Below are positions 31,150-39,531 of a stretch of 64,000 nt of DNA, one piece after another. A program made the position numbers and the translations under genes. This stretch comes from Vibrio injensis (GTDB lineage: Bacteria; Pseudomonadota; Gammaproteobacteria; Enterobacterales; Vibrionaceae), in NCBI RefSeq assembly GCF_001895205.1, contig NZ_BDJF01000032.1, positions 62,001 to 126,000 of the forward strand. The letters run 5' to 3'. The notes below the pieces were generated by a model. That model saw only the letters and a list, made by a program, of their open reading frames with translations, was not told the DNA's origin and did not search any database. The first letter of the stretch is position 1. Each line of letters starts with the position of its first letter.

Positions 31150-31299
31150 AACAATTTGCCAGATTTAATTTATGAAGTGAAATTTCTACTTTTAACACCA
31201 GTGAGCAAGGTCTCAATAAAAAATCAAGATGAAAAACACCAATGAAATAAATAAAAATAAAGATAGTAAGCACTAACAAACCACAGGTGTAATGGCTAG

Positions 31300-31317
31300 G
31301 TTTGCGAAGTGAATCAC
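31300..31317 (+). repeat. 18-bp direct repeat, copy 2
   Basis: GTTTGCGAAGTGAATCAC. It includes the small palindrome AGTGA-A-TCACT. It is 168 bp from the first copy and about 280 bp upstream of the operon's first start codon. Confidence 0.6.
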
Positions 31318-31368
31318 TGTGCAATATTTCAACGTTCTTTCAGCCCTTAGGCTAATTTTAACAAAACT

Positions 31369-31395
31369 AACGTCAAACAAAGACATTTTGACGTT
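31369..31395 (+). repeat. Inverted repeat in the chitin operon upstream region
   Basis: Exact 9-bp arms AACGTCAAA / TTTGACGTT with a 9-base spacer. A candidate protein-binding site or hairpin. Confidence 0.5.
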
Positions 31396-31427
31396 TTTAA
31401 CGGGAATTGGAATTGATAATTTTCCTT

Positions 31428-31444
31428 GTAAGGTGTTTCCTTAC
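31428..31444 (+). repeat. Short inverted repeat upstream of the chitin operon
   Basis: GTAAGG-TGTTT-CCTTAC. A candidate operator about 150 bases before the first start codon. Confidence 0.35.
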
Positions 31445-31595
31445 CCCTGTCAACGACCTACAGGCCACTCATGCCATTAAGCTTTGACTTAAATGAACAC
31501 ATGAGGTGGGTCATTGCCGAGTGTTAATCCGATGATAACATTCAAACCCTATTCATATCCGTATGTGAAATGAAAGCAAATAGTAAGGAACAGCT

Positions 31596-33266
31596 ATGCT
31601 TGCCAATATAAAAAAAACTGCCCTAGCCGCTGCCGTAATTACTGCAGCCGCGGCCGTGTCAGCTCCAGCGTTTGCACGCAGTGAACTGACCATCGTACCT
31701 GATTTTTATCCAACCATGGTGCGCAACTTTAACCCTTACCTTGCCACGAATTTAAGAACAACCACTGACTTCATTTATGAACCATTGGTCATTTTTAATG
31801 AAATGCACGGTAATACTCCCGTCATGCGTTTAGCCGAAAACTTCTCCATGTCCGACGATTTAATGAGTGTCACTTTCGATATTCGTAAAGGCGTCAAATG
31901 GTCAGATGGTAAAGGCTTTAGCGCGAATGATGTGATTTTCTCATTCAATCTGGTGAAGGAAAAACCTGAACTTGATCAGCGCGGTATCAATAAGTGGGTA
32001 ACCAGCGTTGAGAAAATTAACGATTACAAAGTGCGTTTTCGTTTAAGTGAAGCCAACTCCAACGTTCCTTATGAAATTGCTCAAGTACCAATTGTCGCTC
32101 AACATATCTGGAAGGATGTGAAAGAACCGACAACATTTACTAACCAAAACCCAGTTGGTACTGGTCCATTTACCGAAATTGATACCTTTACTCCACAGCT
32201 TTATATTCAATGTCGTAACCCGAACTACTGGGATGCCGCAAGCCTAAAAGTAGACTGTTTACGCGTACCACAAATTGCCAATAACGACCAATTATTGGGA
32301 CAAATCATTAACTCTGAGCTTGACTGGACATCCTCATTTGTCCCCGATATTGATCGTACTTATGCAGCCGCCAATCCAAACCACCATTACTGGTATCCAG
32401 CAGCAGGAACGCAAGCGTTTATGATTAACTTCAAAAACGCCGATCCTGCGAAAAAAGAAGCATTGACGAACGTTGATTTCCGCCGTGCCTTCTCAATGGC
32501 CATAGATCGTCAAACTATCATTGATATCGCTTTCTATGGCGGTGGTACGGTCAACGATTTTGCTTCTGGTCTCGGCTACGCGTTTGAAGCTTGGTCTGAT
32601 CCTGAAGTTCACAACAAGTATAAAGGTTTCAATACTTATAATGTCGAAGGTGCCAAAGCGCTACTTGCCAAAGCCGGCTTTAAAGATATTAACGGTAATG
32701 GTTTTGTCGAAACACCATCAGGTAAAACCTTTGAGTTGTTAATTCAATCGCCTAATGGCTGGACTGATTTCAATAACACGGTTCAGTTAGCCGTTGAACA
32801 GTTACAAGAAGTAGGCATTAGAGCCAGAGCACGTACGCCTGAGTTTGCCGTTTATAACCAAGCTATGCTTGAAGGCAACTACGATGTCGCTTATACCAAC
32901 TACTTCCATGGTGCCGATCCTTACACTTATTGGAATAGTGGTTACAACTCAGCGTTACAGTCTGGTGATGGAATGCCTCGTTTTGCGATGCATTTCTTTA
33001 AAAATGAAGAACTTGATCGTCTACTCAACAGCTTCTACAAAACCGCAGACCGTAATGAACAGCTAGCGATTGCTCACAAAATCCAAAAGATCATCGCTGA
33101 AAATCAAGTCACTGTCCCTGTGCTTTCTGGCGCTTGGATGTACCAATACAACACCACGCGCTTTACTGGCTGGTGGAATGAAGAAAATCCAAAAGGCCGT
33201 CCAAGTATTTGGGCTGGTATCCCAGAGCGTTTACTGCATGTACTGGATTTAAAACCCGTTAAGTAA
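31596..33266 (+). CDS. Periplasmic chitooligosaccharide-binding protein (CBP)
   Basis: A 556-residue solute-binding protein of family 5 (the dipeptide/oligopeptide type). The signal peptide ends at APAFA, about residue 27. The conserved family-5 segment around LTNVDFRRAFSMAIDRQTI is present. In V. cholerae this protein binds (GlcNAc)n for import and also represses ChiS when sugar is absent. It heads the operon, with ATG 31596 behind AAGGA. A GC-rich hairpin after the stop may keep downstream expression lower than that of the binding protein. Confidence 0.93.
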   Translation: MLANIKKTALAAAVITAAAAVSAPAFARSELTIVPDFYPTMVRNFNPYLATNLRTTTDFIYEPLVIFNEMHGNTPVMRLAENFSMSDDLMSVTFDIRKGVKWSDGKGFSANDVIFSFNLVKEKPELDQRGINKWVTSVEKINDYKVRFRLSEANSNVPYEIAQVPIVAQHIWKDVKEPTTFTNQNPVGTGPFTEIDTFTPQLYIQCRNPNYWDAASLKVDCLRVPQIANNDQLLGQIINSELDWTSSFVPDIDRTYAAANPNHHYWYPAAGTQAFMINFKNADPAKKEALTNVDFRRAFSMAIDRQTIIDIAFYGGGTVNDFASGLGYAFEAWSDPEVHNKYKGFNTYNVEGAKALLAKAGFKDINGNGFVETPSGKTFELLIQSPNGWTDFNNTVQLAVEQLQEVGIRARARTPEFAVYNQAMLEGNYDVAYTNYFHGADPYTYWNSGYNSALQSGDGMPRFAMHFFKNEELDRLLNSFYKTADRNEQLAIAHKIQKIIAENQVTVPVLSGAWMYQYNTTRFTGWWNEENPKGRPSIWAGIPERLLHVLDLKPVK

Positions 33267-33278
33267 ACGTTGATGACT

Positions 33279-33303
33279 GCGGCGCAGTAATGGCGCCGCT
33301 TTT
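33279..33303 (+). terminator. Attenuator hairpin after the binding-protein gene
   Basis: GCGGCGC / GCGCCGC with a 7-base loop, then TTTT. It lies 12 bases past the stop codon. The permease genes that follow must be reached by read-through. Confidence 0.6.
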
Positions 33304-33485
33304 AAAAATCCCCCTCTTATTAATGATAAGTATGGCGCGTGTCGTCAGGGGATTTCTCGCTCTCAACTTTCTGTGAGCGACCTGAATAATATAACCAAAC
33401 GGCTCGGAGTTGCAGCTAGCCAACATTATCGCAGCTTCAAATAGCATAGGGTTATCAGGATGACTGGGTGAGTAAGGGGTAAGTT

Positions 33486-34472
33486 ATGGGATATTTTTTA
33501 AGACGTTTGTCATTCTATTTTGCGGCGTTGCTGGTTGCAGCAACCCTCAATTTTATTATACCGCGAGCCATGCCCGGAGATCCGGTGACCATGATGTTCG
33601 CACACGCAACCGCCCAAGTGACACCAGAACGTATTGAAGCCATGAGACAACTGCTTGGCTTTGTCGATGGACCAATTTGGGTGCAATATTTTACCTATAT
33701 GAAAAGCATCCTCAGTTGGGAGCTTGGAACATCAATCAAATTCTATCCATTAAGCGTTAATGAGCTTTTAGCGGGTGCTTTTGGTTGGTCACTATTCCTT
33801 GCTGGCACGGCGGTGATTATTTCATTTTCGATTGGCTCTATCCTCGGCATCTTTGCTGCTTGGAAACGAGGCAGTTACTACGACTCTTTTGTAACCCCTG
33901 GGATGCTGGTGATTCAAGCGGTTCCCCAAGTGGTTATTGCCATGCTCGCCATGTACACCTTTGCTATCGGCTTACGGTGGTTCCCAACTGGTTACGCTTA
34001 CACACCAGGTACCATTCCAGACTGGACAAGCTGGGCCTTTATTAAAAACGTAGGATTTCACGCTATACTGCCTTTGCTTTGCGCCTCAATCGTGCAAATA
34101 GGTGGCTTCTTAGTCAACATGCGCAACAACATGATTAACTTATTGGCTGAAGATTACATCACAATGGCGAAAGGCAAAGGACTCAGTGAAAACCGAGTCG
34201 TTTTTAACTACGCCGCTCGTAATGCACTGTTACCCAGCGTTACTGCCCTCTCAATGTCACTCGGCATGGCGATAGGTGGTCAATTAATTATTGAGATTAT
34301 CTTTAACTACCCCGGCCTTGGTACGGTTTTGTTCAACGCAATCACTGCTCGCGATTATCAAGTATTGCAAGGCCAATTGATCATCATGACGCTCTTTATG
34401 CTGTTTTTTAACTTACTCGCCGACATGCTTTATGTTGTGCTCGACCCGCGTTTACGCCGGGGAGGTAAATAA
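33486..34472 (+). CDS. Chitooligosaccharide ABC transporter permease (DppB type)
   Basis: A 328-residue inner membrane permease with six hydrophobic segments, one at the N-terminus, and the ATPase-contact EAA-type loop near MAKGKGLSENRVVFNYAARNALLP. It resembles oligopeptide permeases, but the operon places it in (GlcNAc)n uptake. Two bases separate it from the next permease gene. Confidence 0.9.
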   Translation: MGYFLRRLSFYFAALLVAATLNFIIPRAMPGDPVTMMFAHATAQVTPERIEAMRQLLGFVDGPIWVQYFTYMKSILSWELGTSIKFYPLSVNELLAGAFGWSLFLAGTAVIISFSIGSILGIFAAWKRGSYYDSFVTPGMLVIQAVPQVVIAMLAMYTFAIGLRWFPTGYAYTPGTIPDWTSWAFIKNVGFHAILPLLCASIVQIGGFLVNMRNNMINLLAEDYITMAKGKGLSENRVVFNYAARNALLPSVTALSMSLGMAIGGQLIIEIIFNYPGLGTVLFNAITARDYQVLQGQLIIMTLFMLFFNLLADMLYVVLDPRLRRGGK

Positions 34473-34474
34473 TT

Positions 34475-35500
34475 ATGCAAGCACTCGTGAAACTTCTTCG
34501 TGGTAATAGAATGGCAATGATCGGGGTGATCATTCTTAGCCTCTTCCTGCTGATGGCCATTTTTGCGCCGTTAATTACTCAACATGCGCCAGATAAACGG
34601 ACAGGAAATCCACATGAATACCCAAGCTTTATCGTCAAAGCCGCCAAAGCTAACCCAAACGGTTGGATAGCGACTAATCTGGGCAACGATCGTCGAACTT
34701 TGGCGATGTCCAAAAAAGAGAATCATGTGCTCGGTACTACTCGTATGGGACGAGATGTATGGGCGCAAGTGGCCTACGGAGCAAGAGTATCACTGGCGGT
34801 CGGTTTTGGTGCTGGGATCACCGTATGCTTTTTAGCGACAATTATTGGCGTCTCTGCGGGTTACTTTGGTGGAAAAATCGATGATTTTCTCACTGCAGCG
34901 ATGAACATCATGCTGGTTATCCCCCAATATCCCTTGCTGTTTGTTGTTGCCGCCTTCATTGGTCAGGCAGGGCCACTCACCATAGCGCTGATTATCGGTT
35001 GTACCTCCTGGGCTTGGGGCGCGCGGGTCGTACGAGCACAAACGATGGCACTGCGGGAAAAAGAGTTTGTTAAAGCGGCTGAAGTACTGGGTGAATCTTC
35101 TTGGCGGATCATTTTCGTCGAAATTCTTCCTAACCTGATTTCGATTGTTGGCGCCAGTTTTATCGGTTCGGTGATGTACGCGATCATGATGGAAGCCACC
35201 ATCTCCTTTCTAGGGTTAGGTGATCCAAACACCATCAGTTGGGGCATCATGCTCTATAACGTACAAACCTCTTCATCAATGTTAATTGGCGCGTGGTGGG
35301 AACTGTTAGCTCCTTGCCTTTCTTTAACCTTATTGGTGACTGGCTTAGCGTTACTTAACTTCGCGGTTGATGAGATAGCAAACCCACAATTGCGTTCTCA
35401 TAAAGGTATGAAACGTTGGAAGAAGCTTGCCAAACAAGAGCGAAAAGAGCGTAAGCCAGCCATGCAACCTCAACAAGCCATTTGGAGCGGAGACAAATAA
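34475..35500 (+). CDS. Chitooligosaccharide ABC transporter permease (DppC type)
   Basis: A 341-residue inner membrane permease, partner of the preceding one. The N-terminal helix (about 15-35) is followed by a periplasmic segment with VLGTTRMGRDVWAQVAYGARVSL, five more helices and the EAA loop KAAEVLGESSWRIIFVEILPN. The C-terminus is a long basic cytoplasmic tail (about 305-341). Confidence 0.9.
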   Translation: MQALVKLLRGNRMAMIGVIILSLFLLMAIFAPLITQHAPDKRTGNPHEYPSFIVKAAKANPNGWIATNLGNDRRTLAMSKKENHVLGTTRMGRDVWAQVAYGARVSLAVGFGAGITVCFLATIIGVSAGYFGGKIDDFLTAAMNIMLVIPQYPLLFVVAAFIGQAGPLTIALIIGCTSWAWGARVVRAQTMALREKEFVKAAEVLGESSWRIIFVEILPNLISIVGASFIGSVMYAIMMEATISFLGLGDPNTISWGIMLYNVQTSSSMLIGAWWELLAPCLSLTLLVTGLALLNFAVDEIANPQLRSHKGMKRWKKLAKQERKERKPAMQPQQAIWSGDK

Positions 35501-35502
35501 TC

Positions 35503-36486
35503 ATGACCCAACCTATTATCTCAATCCGCAACCTCTGTGTTGATTATATTACCGATGCTGGCGATGTTCGTGCTTGTAATAATGTCAGCTTTGATATTGC
35601 CCCTAAAGAAATCTTTGGTCTTGCTGGCGAATCTGGTTGTGGCAAATCGACCGTCGCTTTCTCGTTAATGCGTTTACATAAGCCGCCCGCGTTTATCACT
35701 GGAGGAGAAGTGATTTTCAACGGCGAAAATATATTGCAATACAGCGAAGAACGTATGCAATCCTTTCGCTGGAGCCAAATGTCGATGGTCTTCCAAAGTG
35801 CGATGAATGCGCTCAATCCAGTATTAACCATGGAAGAGCAGTTTTGTGATGTGATCATGCGCCACACCAACATGAGCCGCTCACAAGCGAAACGGCGCGC
35901 TGAAGGTTTATTGGAGATTGTCGACATTCACCCCAGCCGTCTTAATGACTACCCACACCAGTTTTCTGGGGGAATGCGCCAACGACTAGTGATTGCCATT
36001 GCTTTAGCGCTTAATCCGAAAATGATCATTATGGATGAGCCCACTACCGCATTGGATGTGGTAGTACAACGGGAGATCTTGCAAAAGATCTATGCGTTAA
36101 AGGAAGAATTCGGCTTTGCTATTTTGTTCATCACTCATGATCTGTCTTTGATGGTCGAGTTCTCGGATCGAATTGGGATAATGTACTCTGGTGAACTGAT
36201 TGAGGTTGCCCCTTCTAAACAAATTTTAGAGACCCCTTATCACCCTTATACCAAAGGGCTAGGCAGTTCATTCCCGCCCTTAACTGGACCGAAAAATAAA
36301 CTCACAGGAATCCCAGGCAATCCACTGAACTTATTGGAAATTCCCCATGGTTGCCGTTTTCAAGCTCGCTGCGATCGCGTTCATGATGCCTGCAGCAAAG
36401 TGCCCACTGAGTTGCGTTTAATTGAACAAGGACGCTTCTCAAATTGCCATCTCTATGGTGAGCCGATTGCTCAGCAAAAAGCATGA
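35503..36486 (+). CDS. Chitooligosaccharide ABC transporter ATP-binding protein 1
   Basis: A 327-residue ATPase of the DppD/OppD type. Walker A is GESGCGKST, the signature is FSGGMRQRLVIA, Walker B is MIIMDEPTTALD and the switch histidine is in FITHDLSL. The C-terminal oligopeptide-transporter extension carries Cys residues (GCRFQARCDRVHDAC...NCHL) that in relatives can hold an Fe-S cluster. I start at ATG 35503, behind GGAGCGGAG. Confidence 0.92.
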   Translation: MTQPIISIRNLCVDYITDAGDVRACNNVSFDIAPKEIFGLAGESGCGKSTVAFSLMRLHKPPAFITGGEVIFNGENILQYSEERMQSFRWSQMSMVFQSAMNALNPVLTMEEQFCDVIMRHTNMSRSQAKRRAEGLLEIVDIHPSRLNDYPHQFSGGMRQRLVIAIALALNPKMIIMDEPTTALDVVVQREILQKIYALKEEFGFAILFITHDLSLMVEFSDRIGIMYSGELIEVAPSKQILETPYHPYTKGLGSSFPPLTGPKNKLTGIPGNPLNLLEIPHGCRFQARCDRVHDACSKVPTELRLIEQGRFSNCHLYGEPIAQQKA

Positions 36487-36526
36487 GTATTGATGTAGGC
36501 AAACAACTGAATTTCTGGAGATAACA

Positions 36527-37522
36527 ATGAGTAATGTATTAGGCCAACTGTTGGTGGAAGGTAAGAATCTCGTCAAGGATTTCCCACTCAATAGCAATAG
36601 TCTTAAACAACCAATGATGCGCGCCATCAATGACGTATCATTCAAAATGTACAAAAGTCGTGGTTTGTCAGTGGTCGGAGAGTCAGGCTCAGGTAAATCC
36701 ACCACCGCAAAGATGATCGCCAAAATGTATGCCCCTAGTTCAGGAACGATTGAATACAAAGGCAGAGATATTCTTAACATTAAATCACGCTCAGATTTAA
36801 TGCATTATCGCGAAGGCGTACAGATGGTTTGGCAAGATCCTTTTGGATCGCTCAATCCAACACACACCATTTTTCATCATATTGCTCGCCCATTGCTGAT
36901 CCATAAAAAAGTCAGCTCTGGCAATAAAAAAGAGCTGCAAGAACGTGTCTATGATCTGCTTGAGCAGGTTGGTTTGATCCCCCCTAAAGAGACGGCTGAA
37001 AAATACCCCCACCAACTGTCTGGCGGGCAGCGGCAACGGGTTAATTTAGCTCGTAACATCGCTGTTGGTGCAGAAGTGGTACTGGCTGATGAGCCTACCT
37101 CTATGCTCGATGTATCGATTCGCGCCGGCGTTCTGAACCTAATGCAAGAGATGAAGTTTGAAAAGCAAATGTCTCTGCTCTACATCACTCATGATATCGC
37201 TACCGCCCGTTATATAGCGGAAGATCTGGCCGTAATGTATGTCGGTCATATGGTTGAATGGGGCGATACCGATGCGATCATTCACGACCCACAGCATCCT
37301 TATACTCAGTTATTGGTGTCTGCGGTACCCGATCCTAAAAAATCGATTCATGAGAAACTCAAAGGCAATAAAGGTGAAATTCCACTCTGGACTCCAAACT
37401 CGGTAGGCTGCCCTTTTGCTGGGCGGTGCATGCATGCAAGTGAACGCTGCCGAGAAAAACTGCCAGAGGTCACCCAATTATCGGAAAACCATTTTGTACG
37501 CTGTTATTTATTTGAACATTAA
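36527..37522 (+). CDS. Chitooligosaccharide ABC transporter ATP-binding protein 2
   Basis: A 331-residue ATPase of the DppF/OppF type, pairing with the previous one. Walker A is GESGSGKST, the signature is LSGGQRQRVNLARN, Walker B is VVLADEPTSMLD and the switch is YITHDIAT. The Cys-containing C-terminal extension (GCPFAGRCMHASERC...RCYL) is present. A palindromic stem (37528-37567, GCCTTATCGT/ACGATAAGGC) lies directly after the stop, before the enzyme genes. Confidence 0.92.
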   Translation: MSNVLGQLLVEGKNLVKDFPLNSNSLKQPMMRAINDVSFKMYKSRGLSVVGESGSGKSTTAKMIAKMYAPSSGTIEYKGRDILNIKSRSDLMHYREGVQMVWQDPFGSLNPTHTIFHHIARPLLIHKKVSSGNKKELQERVYDLLEQVGLIPPKETAEKYPHQLSGGQRQRVNLARNIAVGAEVVLADEPTSMLDVSIRAGVLNLMQEMKFEKQMSLLYITHDIATARYIAEDLAVMYVGHMVEWGDTDAIIHDPQHPYTQLLVSAVPDPKKSIHEKLKGNKGEIPLWTPNSVGCPFAGRCMHASERCREKLPEVTQLSENHFVRCYLFEH

Positions 37523-37527
37523 CACTG

Positions 37528-37567
37528 GCCTTATCGTTGACTCGCGACTTTGGGGTCACGATAAGGC
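37528..37567 (+). terminator. Stem-loop between transporter and enzyme genes
   Basis: Arms GCCTTATCGT and ACGATAAGGC enclose a 20-base loop. There is no T-run, so it may act in mRNA processing or partial termination. Confidence 0.4.
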
Positions 37568-37753
37568 AATGTCGAATCGATATCTGCAAACAACTTGAAG
37601 CGGCAAATAAGCAACCAGTCAGTAAGCCCCAATTCCATGGATACATGATGTGATTAGAGGTAATACTGCAGCAGTAGCGTCAAGTGGCAAGGAGATAAAT
37701 AACTATTGAATCATCAACATAACAACGATTTTGCGTGATGAATGGAGAGAGCA

Positions 37754-39472
37754 ATGCAATTACTCACTAACCACCTTGGTTATGAAGCGTTGGGACCTAA
37801 ACAAGCCGTATTATTGACCTATCAATCGGCTTTTTACGTTGAAGAAGCCCGCTTGGTTTGTGCGCATACACATCAAACGATGGCTCGTATTGCGATTGAA
37901 TTTGGTGGACAAGTCGATGGTTGGCATCAAGGTCATTTTCATCGTCTCGATTTTTCGACCATCACGCAAGAGGGTCAATTCTATCTTTGTGTCGATAACG
38001 CACGCTCAGCCACTTTCACTATTCAATCTGGGCTACTGATGCAGCGTACCTTTTCAGATGTACTGCATTATTTTAAATCACAACGCTGTGCTGGCGTATT
38101 CGATAGACAAGATAAGCAAGTACCACTGCTGGGCACTTCACTCACTGCCGATGTGCACGGCGGCTGGTACGATGCTTCTGGTGACGTTAGTAAATACTTC
38201 AGTCACCTTTCTTACGCTAACTATTTGAACCCACAACAAACGCCTATGGTGGTATGGAATATGCTCAAAGGGTTAGCGCTTTTAAACCATCACTCGGGTT
38301 TTGCTGATTTTTCTCGCATTCGTCTCATGGAAGAGGCGTTGTTTGGTGCTGATTTTCTGCTTCGTATGCAAAACGCCGAGGGTTTTTTTTACGTTACTGT
38401 GTTTGACAAGTGGAGTAAAGATCCCAAACAACGTGAGATTTGTAGCTATGCCACTCAACAAGGCGACAAATCTAGCGATTATCAAGCTGGCTTTCGTCAA
38501 GGTGCCGGCGTTGCTATAGCCGCGCTAGCGGCGGCGGCTCGCTTATCCGAGCACGGCGAGTTTACTCAGCAGCAGTATCTAGAAGCAGCGCAGCGAGGTT
38601 ATCAACATTTACTCACCGCCAACCTCACCTATCTTGATGATCAGCAAGAGAATATCATCGATGAATATTGCGCTCTATTAGCCAGTTGTGAGCTCTATAA
38701 AAGCACTCAACAAGACAACTATTTACTCGAAGCTCGCCAATGGGCTAAACGCTTATCAGCTCGTCAAATGAGTGATGAGCAGCATAGCTATTTTTGGTCA
38801 GCCAATCAGGATGGTTCACGCCCTTATTATCATGGGGTTGAAGCCGGCTTACCTGTGATCGCATTGTGTGAATATCTGGCGATTGAACCAGAACAATCAG
38901 AACGCCAATGTATGCAGCAGGTCGTCACTCAAGCCTGTCAATTTGAACTGACCATTAGCTCACAAGTACACAATCCCTTTGGTTATCCACGACAATACGT
39001 GTGTGACACCAAAGGCGTCAAACGCAGTGCTTTTTTCATGCCTCACGACAACGAAACTGGATACTGGTGGCAGGGGGAAAATGCTCGCCTCGCGTCATTA
39101 GCTAGCATGGCTTACCTAGTACAACCTTATCTTACTGATAGCCGTCTTAGTCAGTCATTACTCGCACTAGCCAACCATTCACTGAATTGGATCTTGGGAC
39201 TTAATCCTTACGACATCTGCATGCTCGATGGTCATGGCCTGCATAACCCCGATTACTTACCAGATTTGGGCTTTTTTAATGCCAAAGGCGGGATCTGCAA
39301 TGGGATTACCGCGGGTTTTGACGATGAGCAAGATATCGCTTTTAACCCAGAACCACAAAAAGACGATTTGCTACAAAACTGGCGCTGGGCAGAACAATGG
39401 ATGCCTCATGCAGCTTGGTATTTGCTAGCAATAACTACTCAGTTTTCTCACTTTCGCAGTGCAGGAGAATAG
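37754..39472 (+). CDS. GH9 exo-beta-glucosaminidase-type hydrolase
   Basis: A 572-residue cytoplasmic enzyme with no signal peptide. An N-terminal Ig-like cellulase domain (about 1-95) precedes the GH9 (alpha/alpha)6 catalytic domain, with DVHGGWYDASGDVSKYFSHLSYAN carrying the catalytic base aspartates. Although of the endoglucanase family, a Photobacterium relative has been shown to be an exo-beta-D-glucosaminidase, so it probably removes glucosamine from (GlcN)2 and partly deacetylated dimers. I start at ATG 37754, behind GGAGAG. The usual next gene, a glucosamine kinase, is missing here. Confidence 0.85.
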   Translation: MQLLTNHLGYEALGPKQAVLLTYQSAFYVEEARLVCAHTHQTMARIAIEFGGQVDGWHQGHFHRLDFSTITQEGQFYLCVDNARSATFTIQSGLLMQRTFSDVLHYFKSQRCAGVFDRQDKQVPLLGTSLTADVHGGWYDASGDVSKYFSHLSYANYLNPQQTPMVVWNMLKGLALLNHHSGFADFSRIRLMEEALFGADFLLRMQNAEGFFYVTVFDKWSKDPKQREICSYATQQGDKSSDYQAGFRQGAGVAIAALAAAARLSEHGEFTQQQYLEAAQRGYQHLLTANLTYLDDQQENIIDEYCALLASCELYKSTQQDNYLLEARQWAKRLSARQMSDEQHSYFWSANQDGSRPYYHGVEAGLPVIALCEYLAIEPEQSERQCMQQVVTQACQFELTISSQVHNPFGYPRQYVCDTKGVKRSAFFMPHDNETGYWWQGENARLASLASMAYLVQPYLTDSRLSQSLLALANHSLNWILGLNPYDICMLDGHGLHNPDYLPDLGFFNAKGGICNGITAGFDDEQDIAFNPEPQKDDLLQNWRWAEQWMPHAAWYLLAITTQFSHFRSAGE

Positions 39473-39474
39473 CC

Positions 39475-39531
39475 ATGAGTGGACATCAAACTCACTACCT
39501 CAACGTCAATAAGAATAAGGATAGGGTATGA
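39475..39531 (+). CDS. 18-codon ORF coupled to the GH20 gene (speculative)
   Basis: ATG 39475 has an excellent ribosome-binding site (AGGAG at 39463-39467, seven bases away). It encodes MSGHQTHYLNVNKNKDRV and ends at TGA 39529-39531, overlapping the next start codon as ATGA. It might be a coupling peptide or what remains of a deleted gene. The product has no similarity I can name. Confidence 0.35.
   Translation: MSGHQTHYLNVNKNKDRV

Larger units (their letters stand above)
30883..31595. other. 713-base control region between chiS and the chitin operon
   Basis: No credible gene. It holds a 38-nt palindrome (30914-30951), two near-identical 18-bp direct repeats (31132-31149 and 31300-31317), and inverted repeats at 31369-31395 and 31428-31444. 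This is where ChiS and other regulators should act on the operon promoter. Confidence 0.6.

Noticed and set aside
31305..31320. Possible SlmA or CRP site near AGTGAATCACT
   Set aside because: The palindrome is short and does not fit either consensus well enough to assign.
31112..31324. 70-codon minus-strand frame in the chitin operon control region
   Set aside because: It lies across the direct repeats, has no ribosome-binding site and opposes the operon; its hydrophobic look follows from A/T-rich sequence.
37754..39472. Calling the GH9 protein an endoglucanase or cellulase
   Set aside because: It has no signal peptide and lies in a chitin operon; a Photobacterium relative is an exo-glucosaminidase.
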